This document shows positions 16,432-24,016 of a stretch of DNA of 32,995 bases, one piece after another. A program made the position numbers and the translations under genes. The notes beneath the pieces are model-generated. The model was not told the origin of the DNA and searched no databases. It saw nothing but the letters and a program-made list of their open reading frames with translations. The DNA lies in the NCBI RefSeq assembly GCF_005518135.1, contig NZ_SULI01000019.1, forward strand, positions 29,631-62,625, read 5' to 3'. The number at the start of each line of letters is the position of its first letter. The stretch's first letter is position 1. Source of the DNA: Shimia litoralis. Its GTDB lineage: Bacteria; Pseudomonadota; Alphaproteobacteria; Rhodobacterales; Rhodobacteraceae.

Positions 16432-17247
16432 TCAGGCAAATGGTCGATCAAGTTGGAGCAATTTCCGATGATAGGGAATCAACTCCTCTGGTGTGCAAAA
16501 CCCGACGGACCGCGCGGCGTCTAGGACGGCAGCGGTGTTTGTTCCTAGGTGTTCATAGACCAAACGTGCGGCCCGACATCCATTCACAGTCTCACGCACT
16601 GTTCGTGTGGCGTAGCCAATCCAGTAGTGGTTCTGGAATGAGGCCACACGACTGAGATAGTGGAAGGACGTTGCCATCGTTCTGCTGTGAGACACCAATG
16701 CAGCCACGCCGTCTTCTTGCGGCAAAACCACTCCGCGAAATTCCCGGGTGTGCGGATCGGTCGGCAACCCTTGTTGGCGCATCGCTTCTTTGGCTTCATA
16801 TCCGCGAATGAAGGTATGTTTGTCTTCACGGAAAACATACACAAGTCCCACGATAATGAGTTCAGCCTCGGTAAAGCTGCGACGCGAGAAGCGATAGAAC
16901 CCATCTGGGAAAACATCCTGGGGAATATCGGTCATACCGGTTCCCACATAGTCCCCGATCAGCGGGTGGTTTAGCACACCGCGGTCAATCGAGAGCTTCT
17001 CAATGGGCTCCAACAGTATCCGTGCGTCCACATCAAAGAACGTACAAATTCTATGCAAGACATCGGGTCGGGGAAAACTTTCGCCAGAGAGATAGCGATT
17101 GAATTGCGTGCGATTGATTCCCAAGTCTCGGCAAAGTTGCGACACCGATGGATAGGTCTGGGCAAGCCCTCGTAGATTCGCGCCGAACATCTTCCGCAGT
17201 TCAGCGGGGGATATTTGCGGATCTGAGGATCCGGTCTTGGTATTCAC
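16432..17247 (-). CDS. XRE-type transcriptional regulator with unknown C-terminal domain
   Basis: A 271-residue protein. Residues about 14-80 form a Cro/C1-type HTH: LRKMFGANLRGLAQTYPSVSQLCRDLGINRTQFNRYLSGESFPRPDVLHRIC, with recognition helix at INRTQFNRYLSG and the following FFDVDARILLEP. The remaining 190 residues do not match an effector domain I recognise; they are mixed alpha/beta (FYRFSRRSFTEAELIIVGLVYVFRED, FHYLSRVASFQNHYWIGYATR). I recall similar proteins in roseobacters. The gene starts 225 bases from the divergent cold-shock-like gene, and three GATGTC motifs lie in that gap, so it may regulate itself and its neighbour. The ligand and regulon are unknown. Confidence 0.8.
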   Translation of the reverse strand: MNTKTGSSDPQISPAELRKMFGANLRGLAQTYPSVSQLCRDLGINRTQFNRYLSGESFPRPDVLHRICTFFDVDARILLEPIEKLSIDRGVLNHPLIGDYVGTGMTDIPQDVFPDGFYRFSRRSFTEAELIIVGLVYVFREDKHTFIRGYEAKEAMRQQGLPTDPHTREFRGVVLPQEDGVAALVSHSRTMATSFHYLSRVASFQNHYWIGYATRTVRETVNGCRAARLVYEHLGTNTAAVLDAARSVGFCTPEELIPYHRKLLQLDRPFA

Positions 17248-17368
17248 TTCTCTCTCCGGTTGGTAGAATGATATCTTCGCTCGCCTTCTGCGCGCATTGA
17301 TTTCATTATATTTTTGTTGATGACGCTATACCGCGCCAAGTAGATGCAGTTTGGCATCAAGAGTGCGC

Positions 17369-17414
17369 GATGTCGACACAATTTCGATGTCTCCGACGCG
17401 CAATTTTAGATGTC
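17369..17414 (+). repeat. Three GATGTC motifs in the XRE/cold-shock-like intergenic region
   Basis: GATGTC occurs at 17369-17374, 17386-17391 and 17409-17414. The last two copies share a longer context, CAATTT-C-GATGTC (17379-17391) and CAATTT-TA-GATGTC (17401-17414), spaced about two helical turns apart. They lie 58-103 bases before the gene at 17472. They are candidate operator half-sites, perhaps for the divergent XRE protein. Confidence 0.35.
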
Positions 17415-17471
17415 GTTAATCGATTTCTTTTGGAACACTTCAGTTAGAGGCAAAAAGGAGTTTGAACTCAG

Positions 17472-17846
17472 ATGCTTGGCGTAGTTCTCTGGAGCGACAG
17501 TAATGACAATAAGGCGGTGATCTGGTGTGAAGATCACGGAGATTTGGCATTCTTTAACGGTGGGACAGACACGCCACTGGATTTCGTTGATCTTGATGAG
17601 GGCGATCTTGTCCGTTTTGATCTTAGCGAAGGTACGCAGACGCGGTTTGCCAAAAACCCGCGCCGCGTTGGGCAGGGGGTTTATGCCGGGCTTGCGGACA
17701 GGCTGCAGAATACGCCTTCTTCATCTCCTGCTGTGCAGCATGATGCGGTTCAGGACCGGGCAGTACGCGCGCTGTGTTCTGCTGAGATAATTCCATTTGC
17801 CACGCGAAAATCAGATCGGGCAAAGCGCGAGCTCGTCGCGGTATAA
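17472..17846 (+). CDS. Small protein with cold-shock-like (OB-fold) N-terminus
   Basis: A 124-residue protein. The first 60 residues (GVVLWSDSNDNKAVIWCEDHGDLAFF, later DEGDLVRFDLSEGTQTRFAKNPRRV) have the spacing of a cold-shock domain: a first strand beginning G-x-V-x-W, a central aromatic/charged strand, and a G-D-x-V-x-F strand followed by an A-x-N-x-R end. The canonical RNP1 and RNP2 motifs (KGFGFI, VFVH) are not present, so RNA binding is uncertain. The last 40 residues look disordered and end in basic ATRKSDRAKRELVAV. An AAGGAG site lies 11 bases before the ATG. It is convergent with ilvN. Confidence 0.65.
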   Translation: MLGVVLWSDSNDNKAVIWCEDHGDLAFFNGGTDTPLDFVDLDEGDLVRFDLSEGTQTRFAKNPRRVGQGVYAGLADRLQNTPSSSPAVQHDAVQDRAVRALCSAEIIPFATRKSDRAKRELVAV

Positions 17847-17865
17847 AGCTGGTTGATTTTAGACG

Positions 17866-17892
17866 AAAAAGGGGGCCAGCGGCCCCCTTAAT
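17866..17892. terminator. Intrinsic terminator of ilvBN, bidirectional
   Basis: GGGGGCC (17871-17877) and GGCCCCC (17881-17887) form a perfect 7-bp stem around AGC. On the minus strand it is followed by TTTTT (17866-17870), giving a standard rho-independent terminator for ilvN. On the plus strand TTAATT follows, so it may also end the cold-shock-like transcript. Confidence 0.85.
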
Positions 17893-17913
17893 TCATGCGC
17901 TATCTGGGCGTGT

Positions 17914-18477
17914 TTATTCCGCGCCACGTGAGAGTGCCGCAACACCTGTACGCGCAACCTCGAGCAAACCCAGAGGGCGCATAAGGTCCGCAAATGCATC
18001 GATCTTCTCAGGAGCACCCGTGATTTCAAACACAAAGCTCTCAAGTGTACTATCGACAACATTCGCACGAAAAATTTCAGCCAGACGTAAAGCTTCGATG
18101 CGCTTCTCGCCGTCGCCGTTGACCTTGAACAATCCAAGTTCGCGTTCAACTGCGGGGCCGTCTACTGTCAAATCATGCACAGCCGAGACAGGCACGATGC
18201 GCCCAAGTTGCGCTTTGATCTGCTCGATGACTTGCGGGGTGCCTTTGGTCACAATTGTGATCCGTGACAAATGCCCCTGATGGTCAACTTCTGCCACTGT
18301 CAGGCTTTCGATATTGTAGCCACGACCGGAAAACAGCCCAATGACACGCGCCAGCGCACCGGGTTCGTTTTCCACGACAACCGCCAATGTGTGCGTTTCC
18401 TGAGAGTCCGAAAAATTCGGGCGTAAATTGTAAGCAGAGTGCTTGGACGAGCCTTTTTCGATTTTTAGAGCAGCCAT
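17914..18477 (-). CDS. ilvN: Acetolactate synthase small (regulatory) subunit
   Basis: A 187-residue regulatory subunit that activates the large subunit and confers valine feedback inhibition. The N-terminal ACT domain is clear (HTLAVVVENEPGALARVIGLFSGRGYNIESLTVAEVD, about residues 30-67), followed by the second regulatory half (FRANVVDSTLESFVFEITGAPEKIDAFADLMRPLGLLEVARTGVAALSRG). The length is normal for the long IlvH/IlvN form. An AAGGAG site 8 bases ahead of the ATG lies in the 11-base gap after ilvB, so translation is likely tightly linked. The terminator at 17866-17892 ends the operon. Confidence 0.96.
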   Translation of the reverse strand: MAALKIEKGSSKHSAYNLRPNFSDSQETHTLAVVVENEPGALARVIGLFSGRGYNIESLTVAEVDHQGHLSRITIVTKGTPQVIEQIKAQLGRIVPVSAVHDLTVDGPAVERELGLFKVNGDGEKRIEALRLAEIFRANVVDSTLESFVFEITGAPEKIDAFADLMRPLGLLEVARTGVAALSRGAE

Positions 18478-18488
18478 CTTCTTTCTCC

Positions 18489-20243
18489 TTACACCAGAAC
18501 CGCGCCGCCAGCTTCGATCGCGTCATGCGTCGACGCTTCGCCCAGCAGCATTTCGTTGTGCGGCTTGCCTGATGGGATCATCGGGAAGCAGTTCTCGTGT
18601 TTTTCAACCAAACAGTCAAAGATCACCGGACCATCATAATTGATCATCTCCATGATCGCGTCATCCAGATCATCCGGATCAGAGCAAATGATACCCTTGG
18701 CGCCAAAGGCTTCGGCGAGCTTTACAAAGTCGGGCAATGCCTCGGACCAGCTGTGGCTATAGCGTTCGCCGTGCAGCAATTCCTGCCACTGACGCACCAT
18801 CCCAAGACGTTCATTGTTCAAAATGAACTGTTTCACAGGCAAACGGAATTGCATGGCCGTGCCCATTTCCTGCATGTTCATCAACCAAGATGCCTCGCCT
18901 GCGACGTTGATCACAAGGCTGTCTGGGTGGGCCATCTGGGCGCCGATCGATGCAGGTGTGCCATAGCCCATGGTTCCCAAGCCACCAGATGTCATCCAGC
19001 GGTTTGGATCTTCAAAGTTCAGATATTGAGCCGCCCACATTTGATGCTGGCCAACTTCGGTCGTGATATAGCGATCATGGTCTTTGGTCAGGGCCTCAAG
19101 GCGTTGCAATGCGTATTGCGGCTTGATGATCTTGCCTTCTTGTTTGAAAGACAGGCAATCAACAGACCGCCATTGTGCGACTTGATCGTTCCACTTTGCG
19201 ATTGCCGCTTTGTTGGTCTTACGGCCGCGCGCTTTCCAAACCTTGAGCAGGTCTTCCAAAACATGCCCCACATCCCCGACGATTGGAATGTCGATGCGGA
19301 TCACTTTGTTGATCGAAGATGGATCGATATCGATGTGCGCTTTCTTTGAGCCGGGGCTGAACGCGTCAAGCAAACCGGTGATGCGGTCATCAAATCGGGC
19401 TCCGATATTGATCATCAGGTCGCACCCGTGCATCGCCATGTTGGCTTCGTACAGGCCATGCATACCCAGCATGCCCAACCAGTTCTTGCCAGACGCTGGA
19501 TAAGCCCCAAGGCCCATCAACGTTGACGTAATTGGAATGTCGGTTGCGTCCACCAGCTCTCGCAACAATTGCGACGCAGCAGGTCCCGAATTGATCACGC
19601 CACCGCCAGTGTAAAATACGGGACGCTCAGCACTTTCGAGTGCTTCTACCAACTCAGTGATGGACTCGATGTCGCCCTTAAGCTGAGGTTGATAGTTGGA
19701 TGTGTTCGTGGCCTGAGGCGGAGAGTATTCGCCATTGGCAAATTGAACGTCCTTTGGGATGTCGATCAGCACCGGACCTGGGCGGCCCGAGCGCGCCACA
19801 TGAAAGGCCTGATGAATGGTCTCAGACAACGCATCAGTGTCTTTACACAGCCAGTTATGTTTGGTGCAGGGGCGGGTGATGCCCACTGTGTCGGCTTCTT
19901 GAAAGGCGTCAGACCCGATCATAAACGTCGGAACTTGGCCGGTGAGCACTACGATAGGAATGGAATCCAAAAGCGCGTCGGTCAAGCCGGTGACCGCATT
20001 GGTCGCGCCGGGGCCGGAGGTAACCAAAGCCACCCCCACTTTGCCGGTTGAGCGGGCATAGCCTTCGGCAGCGTGTACAGCACCCTGTTCGTGACGTACG
20101 AGAACGTGGCGAATATCGTTCTGCTGAAAAATCTCATCATAGATGGGAAGCACAGCCCCGCCGGGATATCCGAACACTGTGTCCACACCCTGATCCTTCA
20201 GGGCCTGCACTACCATTCTCGCTCCGGTCATCTGACGTGTCAT
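18489..20243 (-). CDS. ilvB: Acetolactate synthase large (catalytic) subunit
   Basis: A 584-residue ThDP- and FAD-dependent enzyme that makes 2-acetolactate or 2-aceto-2-hydroxybutyrate, the first committed step of valine, leucine and isoleucine synthesis. Markers: VFGYPGGAVLPIYD (26-35), catalytic Glu52 in VRHEQGAVHAAEGYAR, SGPGATNAVTGL, and the ThDP/Mg segment NVAGEASWLMNMQEMG...FILNNERLGMVRQWQ. In most relatives the Mg ligand is an Asp (GDGS/GDAS); here it reads GEAS. The start at 20243 is the ATG with GGAGAG 6 bases upstream; the GTG at 20267 lies ahead of that ribosome-binding site. Expression is probably controlled by the leader attenuator at 20279-20379. Confidence 0.96.
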   Translation of the reverse strand: MTRQMTGARMVVQALKDQGVDTVFGYPGGAVLPIYDEIFQQNDIRHVLVRHEQGAVHAAEGYARSTGKVGVALVTSGPGATNAVTGLTDALLDSIPIVVLTGQVPTFMIGSDAFQEADTVGITRPCTKHNWLCKDTDALSETIHQAFHVARSGRPGPVLIDIPKDVQFANGEYSPPQATNTSNYQPQLKGDIESITELVEALESAERPVFYTGGGVINSGPAASQLLRELVDATDIPITSTLMGLGAYPASGKNWLGMLGMHGLYEANMAMHGCDLMINIGARFDDRITGLLDAFSPGSKKAHIDIDPSSINKVIRIDIPIVGDVGHVLEDLLKVWKARGRKTNKAAIAKWNDQVAQWRSVDCLSFKQEGKIIKPQYALQRLEALTKDHDRYITTEVGQHQMWAAQYLNFEDPNRWMTSGGLGTMGYGTPASIGAQMAHPDSLVINVAGEASWLMNMQEMGTAMQFRLPVKQFILNNERLGMVRQWQELLHGERYSHSWSEALPDFVKLAEAFGAKGIICSDPDDLDDAIMEMINYDGPVIFDCLVEKHENCFPMIPSGKPHNEMLLGEASTHDAIEAGGAVLV

Positions 20244-20278
20244 TTGTCTCTCCGTTTTCAACGTCACAATTCACTCAC

Positions 20279-20306
20279 AAAAAAGCCCCCGATCTTACTC
20301 GGAGGC
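20279..20306 (-). terminator. Attenuator terminator upstream of ilvB
   Basis: Read on the minus strand, GCCTCCGA (20306-20299) pairs with TCGGGGGC (20292-20285), including one G-U pair, around GTAAGA. TTTTTT (20284-20279) follows. It lies 35 bases before the ilvB ATG and after the leader ORF, so it ends transcription inside the leader. Its 5' arm shares bases 20304-20306 with the antiterminator stem. Confidence 0.85.
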
Positions 20307-20348
20307 GCATGGGGTACCAATATGGTGTCCGTTACCGGCCCATGCGCC
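20304..20348 (-). promoter_or_regulatory. Antiterminator stem of the ilv attenuator
   Basis: GGCGCATGGG (20348-20339 on the minus strand) is a perfect 10-bp complement of CCCATGCGCC (20313-20304). The first arm lies inside the last codons of the leader peptide (Trp-Arg-Met-Gly). The second arm takes three bases of the terminator's 5' arm. A ribosome stalled at the Leu/Val/Ile codons would leave the first arm free and favour this stem; a ribosome at the stop codon would cover it and allow the terminator. Confidence 0.75.
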
Positions 20349-20379
20349 AATTTTCCACGATGACGACTAGCGTCTCCAT
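20332..20379 (-). CDS. ilv leader peptide (attenuation)
   Basis: A 15-codon ORF, METLVVIVENWRMGR, with five consecutive branched-chain amino-acid codons (CTA GTC GTC ATC GTG, positions 20370-20356). An AAGGGG site lies about 8 bases before the ATG, and a promoter lies 29 bases upstream. The ORF is followed by an antiterminator stem, a terminator and ilvB. This is the arrangement of ribosome-mediated attenuation, in which shortage of charged Leu, Val or Ile tRNA stalls the ribosome and permits read-through into ilvBN. The leader is too short for normal gene calling. The peptide and stems are seen; regulation is inferred from the well-known enteric ilv systems. Confidence 0.85.
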   Translation of the reverse strand: METLVVIVENWRMGR

Positions 20380-20407
20380 TGAATAAGCCCCTTTTGTGCG
20401 TGAGCGG

Positions 20408-20436
20408 ACATTATGTCTGTCTCGGCGGGGCGTCAA
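20408..20436 (-). promoter_or_regulatory. Promoter of the ilv leader-ilvBN operon
   Basis: On the minus strand, TTGACG (20436-20431) and TAATGT (20413-20408) are separated by exactly 17 bases. Transcription would start near 20401, about 22 bases before the leader-peptide ATG, leaving room only for its ribosome-binding site. This fits the attenuator layout. Confidence 0.65.
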
Positions 20437-20600
20437 CAGCGAAATATGCAATTTTCGAGCGCTGTTCTGGACAAAATATCTCAGATAGGTGTGGATTCTT
20501 TCCAATAGTTGCGCCCAACATCTGATTTTCGAAATAACGCGAAAATGTCGCAGGCTACTGACGTCTTCAGCTTGGGCCGACTGCGCGGGCGATGCTGACA

Positions 20601-21245
20601 CTACAGATCAAGGCTTGTCCCCTGAAGAACCCCATGCTCGAGCGCATAACGGGTCAATCCAGCCGTCGAGCTTATGCCGAGCTTGCGTTTGATGTTTTTG
20701 CGGTGCGTCTCAACTGTGCGCACCGAAATGTTCAGCTCACTTGCGACTTCTTTGTTGGATTTGCCTTGGGCCAGCTGCAAGAGGACGGTTTGCTCGCGGC
20801 TCGTGAGTTGTTCACGACTGCTGTCGCTTGGTGGCTCCAAAGATCCCTTGGCGCCTGTACACAAGTACCGCTCTCCGCGCATAACAGTGTCAATTGCGGT
20901 TTTGATTTCCTCGGTCGGAACATCTTTGAGGATGTAGCCCAACGCGCCATGGCTTAAGGCAGTGGAAATATATTCTGGACTGTCGTGCATCGACAGAATG
21001 AGAATGCGCGTGGCTGGATTTGCCTCTAGCAGCATTTCGGTTGCGGTGAGCCCGCCAATTTCGGGCATGTTCAAATCCATCAGAATGACATCCGGATTGA
21101 GTTCGGCCATGCGATCGACTGCCTCGCGCCCATTCGAGAGCGCGCAAAGAACTTCGATGTCGTCATAACTTTCCAGAATGGCCTGAATGCCTTCGGCGAC
21201 CATTGGGTGGTCGTCGACAATAACGACTCGGGTATGCGTATTCAT
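20601..21245 (-). CDS. NarL/FixJ-type response regulator
   Basis: A 214-residue two-component response regulator. The receiver domain (about 6-122) has acidic residues Asp11 and Asp12 in IVDDHPMVAEG, the phosphorylated Asp57 in ILMDLNMPEIGG, and the switch Ser/Thr and Lys in ILSMHDS and YILKDV. The LuxR-type DNA-binding domain (about 145-205) has LTSREQTVLLQLAQGKSNKEVASELNISVRTVETHRKNIKRKLG. Its start overlaps the end of the histidine kinase gene by 4 bases (ATGA), so the two are cotranscribed and translationally coupled. The divergent neighbour is a TRAP transporter, its likely target. The operator candidates are the AATAC-N3-GTATT palindromes at 22737 and 22798. Confidence 0.95.
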   Translation of the reverse strand: MNTHTRVVIVDDHPMVAEGIQAILESYDDIEVLCALSNGREAVDRMAELNPDVILMDLNMPEIGGLTATEMLLEANPATRILILSMHDSPEYISTALSHGALGYILKDVPTEEIKTAIDTVMRGERYLCTGAKGSLEPPSDSSREQLTSREQTVLLQLAQGKSNKEVASELNISVRTVETHRKNIKRKLGISSTAGLTRYALEHGVLQGTSLDL

Positions 21246-22666
21246 GCGCTGGCCTTTCCGGTATCAGGTGATTGTTTTTCGGGTTGCAGCATATGGCTTA
21301 GGGGAACTTGTACCACAATTACGGTGCCAGATCGGCTGGAAACAATTTTTAGCGTGCCATCTAGTTGTTCGACGCGTTCCTGCATGTTGCGAAGGCCAAG
21401 CCCCGATCCGGGATGTGACGATGCGTCAGGCTCGATGCCTTGACCGTCGTCCGCTATGCGCAAGGTGGCGCCTTTGGTGTGCCCGCGTACATCAATCGAA
21501 ACTTTGGTGGCATTTGCGTGCCGCTCAATGTTGGTCAGTGCTTCTTGGGCGATCCGATACAGCGCGATCTTGGCGTTTTGATCTAGCCGGTTACGGAACA
21601 CCACGGTGTTGAATTGTGTTTCAATACCGGTGCGGATGCCAAAATCTTCGGTCAGAGCCTTGAGGGCAGGGCCCAATCCCAAATCATCCAGAACCCCGGG
21701 GCGCAGGTCGCGGCTAATTCTGCGTACTTCTTGAATGGCTCCGGACAAATGGTCGATGCCCTTGTCCAGTGTTTCAGAGGCGCGCGTGTCACCTGCAATA
21801 AAGCGCCGACGTGCGCTGTCCAACGCATAGCGCACACCGACCAAGAGCTGGCTGATGCCATCATGAAGTTCGCGCGCCACGCGGCCGCGCTCTTCTTCCT
21901 GAGCATCGAAAACCCGCTGGGTCAATTCCTTGAGCTTTGCATCGGCAAGGCGTCGTTCCCGGATATTGATGAACATGCCTGACATAAAGACCATGACGAG
22001 GGCCGTGATGGTGACAACAACAATATAGAGCGATGTACGCCGCACGCGGGCTTCGACTTCGGCGCGTGATGACGCAACGGTTTCCAACACATCGTCAATG
22101 AAAATGCCAGTACCCACGGCCCACTGCCAGTCTTGCAGCCCGACCACATAGGTCACCATACGCGCCGTGTCACCGGAAGAGGGCTTGGTCCAGTCATAGG
22201 TGTGATACCCGCCGCCGCGCCGCGCGATTTCAATGAGAGAATCCGTGATATTGATACCGTTCGGGTCTTCAAGGCCCTGCCAGTTTTTTCCAATCAGATA
22301 GGTCTGCCGCGGGCTCACCAGATTGTTGCCTTGATAGTCAAAGACAAAGAAATACCCGTCTTGGCCGTATAACATCGACGACAGGATTTGTGTCACAGCG
22401 AGCTTTGCTTGGGCATCATCCGGAGCGGCGCGGCCATAGATATTCACAAATGCGGTGCGCGCAATCGACAGATAGTTCTTGAGCTCGGCTTTCTTTGCTT
22501 CGATCAACTGTGTCTCAAGTGCCTTGATCTCGCGTTCGGCGAATTCACGCGATTGATTGGCCACAATAATGGAAATCGCCGCAACCGCCAGAATCAACGG
22601 GAGCGTGGCAAGTAAGAACAGCTTTTGCCCATAAGATAGGCGCAGAAGAGCAAGAAGGCGGCGCAT
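21242..22666 (-). CDS. Cache-domain histidine kinase (HisKA_3, NarX-like class)
   Basis: A 474-residue membrane sensor kinase. The first membrane segment is at about 16-36. A periplasmic single Cache domain (about 40-200) has QDGYFFVFDYQGNNLVSPRQTYLIGKNW and DWQWAVGTGIFIDDV, the pattern of sCache_2 domains, which bind small organic acids. The second membrane helix is at about 212-234. The HisKA_3 dimerisation helix (EEERGRVARELHDGISQLL) carries the phosphorylated His268. An HATPase domain follows (NIERHANATKVSID, DDGQGIE, GSGLGLRNMQERVEQLDG). Together with the downstream regulator and the divergent TRAP genes, it probably senses the substrate imported by the transporter. The ligand is not known; 2-oxo or hydroxy acids are a guess from the TakP-like binding protein. 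Confidence 0.93.
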   Translation of the reverse strand: MRRLLALLRLSYGQKLFLLATLPLILAVAAISIIVANQSREFAEREIKALETQLIEAKKAELKNYLSIARTAFVNIYGRAAPDDAQAKLAVTQILSSMLYGQDGYFFVFDYQGNNLVSPRQTYLIGKNWQGLEDPNGINITDSLIEIARRGGGYHTYDWTKPSSGDTARMVTYVVGLQDWQWAVGTGIFIDDVLETVASSRAEVEARVRRTSLYIVVVTITALVMVFMSGMFINIRERRLADAKLKELTQRVFDAQEEERGRVARELHDGISQLLVGVRYALDSARRRFIAGDTRASETLDKGIDHLSGAIQEVRRISRDLRPGVLDDLGLGPALKALTEDFGIRTGIETQFNTVVFRNRLDQNAKIALYRIAQEALTNIERHANATKVSIDVRGHTKGATLRIADDGQGIEPDASSHPGSGLGLRNMQERVEQLDGTLKIVSSRSGTVIVVQVPLSHMLQPEKQSPDTGKASA

Positions 22667-22736
22667 GGTGATTCGATACGTTGCTTTGGGCGCGAATCAA
22701 AGCGTGGAATCAGGAAAGGCCCCAAAAACGCGCAAA

Positions 22737-22749
22737 AATACCAAGTATT
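22737..22749. promoter_or_regulatory. Palindrome AATAC-N3-GTATT, distal copy
   Basis: AATACCAAGTATT lies in the 245-base gap between the divergent kinase gene and the TRAP binding-protein gene. It matches the second copy at 22798-22810. Together with flanking GCG/CGC, the two copies are inverted with respect to one another. It is a candidate binding site for the adjacent NarL-type regulator. Confidence 0.6.
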
Positions 22750-22797
22750 GCGGAGGGTCTGATTGCTTAAAAGAGACACCTTTGTGCTTTTCTACGC

Positions 22798-22810
22798 AAT
22801 ACTAGGTATT
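22798..22810. promoter_or_regulatory. Palindrome AATAC-N3-GTATT, proximal copy
   Basis: AATACTAGGTATT lies 101 bases before the TRAP binding-protein start, 61 bases from the first copy centre to centre (about six helical turns). Both copies are symmetrical, as expected for a dimeric regulator, and would allow looping or cooperative binding on one DNA face. Confidence 0.6.
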
Positions 22811-22911
22811 CCCTATGTGGGGGACCAAAGCTAGTCTCTTCACACTTGCAACGATCCGTCTGTGTGCTCAACGAGGCCGCAGGCTGTACTAATTCTGGGA
22901 GGAAGAACTCT

Positions 22912-23994
22912 ATGGATCGTCGTTCTTTTCTAAAAACTTCTGCACTTGGTGGCTCTGCTGCCGCTGCCACGACGTTGGCTGCACCAGCATATGCATCTGG
23001 TAAGCGCACTCTGACTATGGTCACCACTTGGGGCCGTGGTCTGGCGGGCGTATTTGACGCTGCGCAGCGCACTGCCGACACCATTACAGCAATGTCAGAT
23101 GGCATGCTGACTGTGGATGTCAAAGCTGCTGGTGAACTTGTTGGCGCATTCGAAGTGTTCGATGCGGTAACAGCCGGTCAGGCAGACATGTATCACGGCG
23201 CGGACTACTACTTTGTAGGCCAGCACCCTGGGTACGCATTCTTCACATCGGTACCGTTCGGTATGTCGGCTCAAGAGCTGTCAAACTGGTACTATCACGG
23301 CGACGGCATGAAAATGCACGACGAGCTGGGCGAAATCTTTGGCCTTAAGTCTTTCTTGGGCGGCAACACCGGCGCACAAGCTGGCGGTTGGTATCGTAAA
23401 GAGATCAATGGCCCTGAAGACTTTAACGGTCTGAAGTTCCGCATGCCGGGTCTTGGTGGCAAAGCTCTTGGTAAGCTGGGCGCATCTGTTCAGAACCTTC
23501 CGGGTTCGGAAGTATACCAAGCACTGGCTTCTGGCGCGATTGACGGCACAGAGTGGATCGGTCCTTGGGCAGATGAAAAAGCTGGTTTCCAAGAAATCAC
23601 CAAGTTCTACTATACTGCGGGCTTCCACGAGCCAGGCGCAGGTCTTTCGGTTGCAACGAACCGCGAAGTCTTTGACTCGCTGTCTCCTGCACACCAGAAG
23701 ATCATCGAGATCGCTTCTGCTGAAACACACCAGTGGAACCTTGCTCAATTCCTGAACAACAACGGTGCGGCTTTGCTGCGTCTGCAGTCAGCTGGCGTGA
23801 AAACGCTGGAATTCCCTGACAGTGTTTGGGATGCATTTGGTAAAGCTTCTGCCGAAGTGCATGCTGAAAACATGGGCGACGAGATCTATAAAAAGATCCA
23901 CGACAGCTACATGTCTTCTATGAAAGCCTCTTCTGGCTGGATTCAAAAATCCGAAGGCGTTTACCGCGCACAACGCGACCGCGTTCTGGGCTAA
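22912..23994 (+). CDS. TRAP transporter substrate-binding protein (DctP/TakP type)
   Basis: A 360-residue periplasmic binding protein. The N-terminus MDRRSFLKTSALGGSAAAATT is a twin-arginine (Tat) signal, with cleavage likely after AYA at about 29. The mature part has DctP markers: TMVTTWGRGLAGVFDAAQR, MYHGADYYFVGQHPGYAFFTSVPFG, the conserved Arg177 in FNGLKFRMPGLGGKAL (carboxylate ligand of DctP proteins), and NLPGSEVYQALASGAIDGTEWIGP (195-218). The last block resembles TakP-type proteins that bind 2-oxo acids or lactate. GGGAGGAAG (22897-22905) precedes the ATG. The two following genes encode the membrane subunits; a hairpin at 24017-24036 probably lets this protein be made in excess. Confidence 0.94.
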   Translation: MDRRSFLKTSALGGSAAAATTLAAPAYASGKRTLTMVTTWGRGLAGVFDAAQRTADTITAMSDGMLTVDVKAAGELVGAFEVFDAVTAGQADMYHGADYYFVGQHPGYAFFTSVPFGMSAQELSNWYYHGDGMKMHDELGEIFGLKSFLGGNTGAQAGGWYRKEINGPEDFNGLKFRMPGLGGKALGKLGASVQNLPGSEVYQALASGAIDGTEWIGPWADEKAGFQEITKFYYTAGFHEPGAGLSVATNREVFDSLSPAHQKIIEIASAETHQWNLAQFLNNNGAALLRLQSAGVKTLEFPDSVWDAFGKASAEVHAENMGDEIYKKIHDSYMSSMKASSGWIQKSEGVYRAQRDRVLG

Positions 23995-24016
23995 GCCTAT
24001 TTGCTGACGCAAAAAA

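Noticed and set aside
18597-19349. 250-codon frame antisense to ilvB
   Set aside because: Shadow frame; composition is unlike real proteins and ilvB is certain on the other strand.
22782-22810. TTGTGC-N17-GGTATT as the TRAP promoter
   Set aside because: Poor match at both elements, and it overlaps the proximal palindrome; not enough to call.
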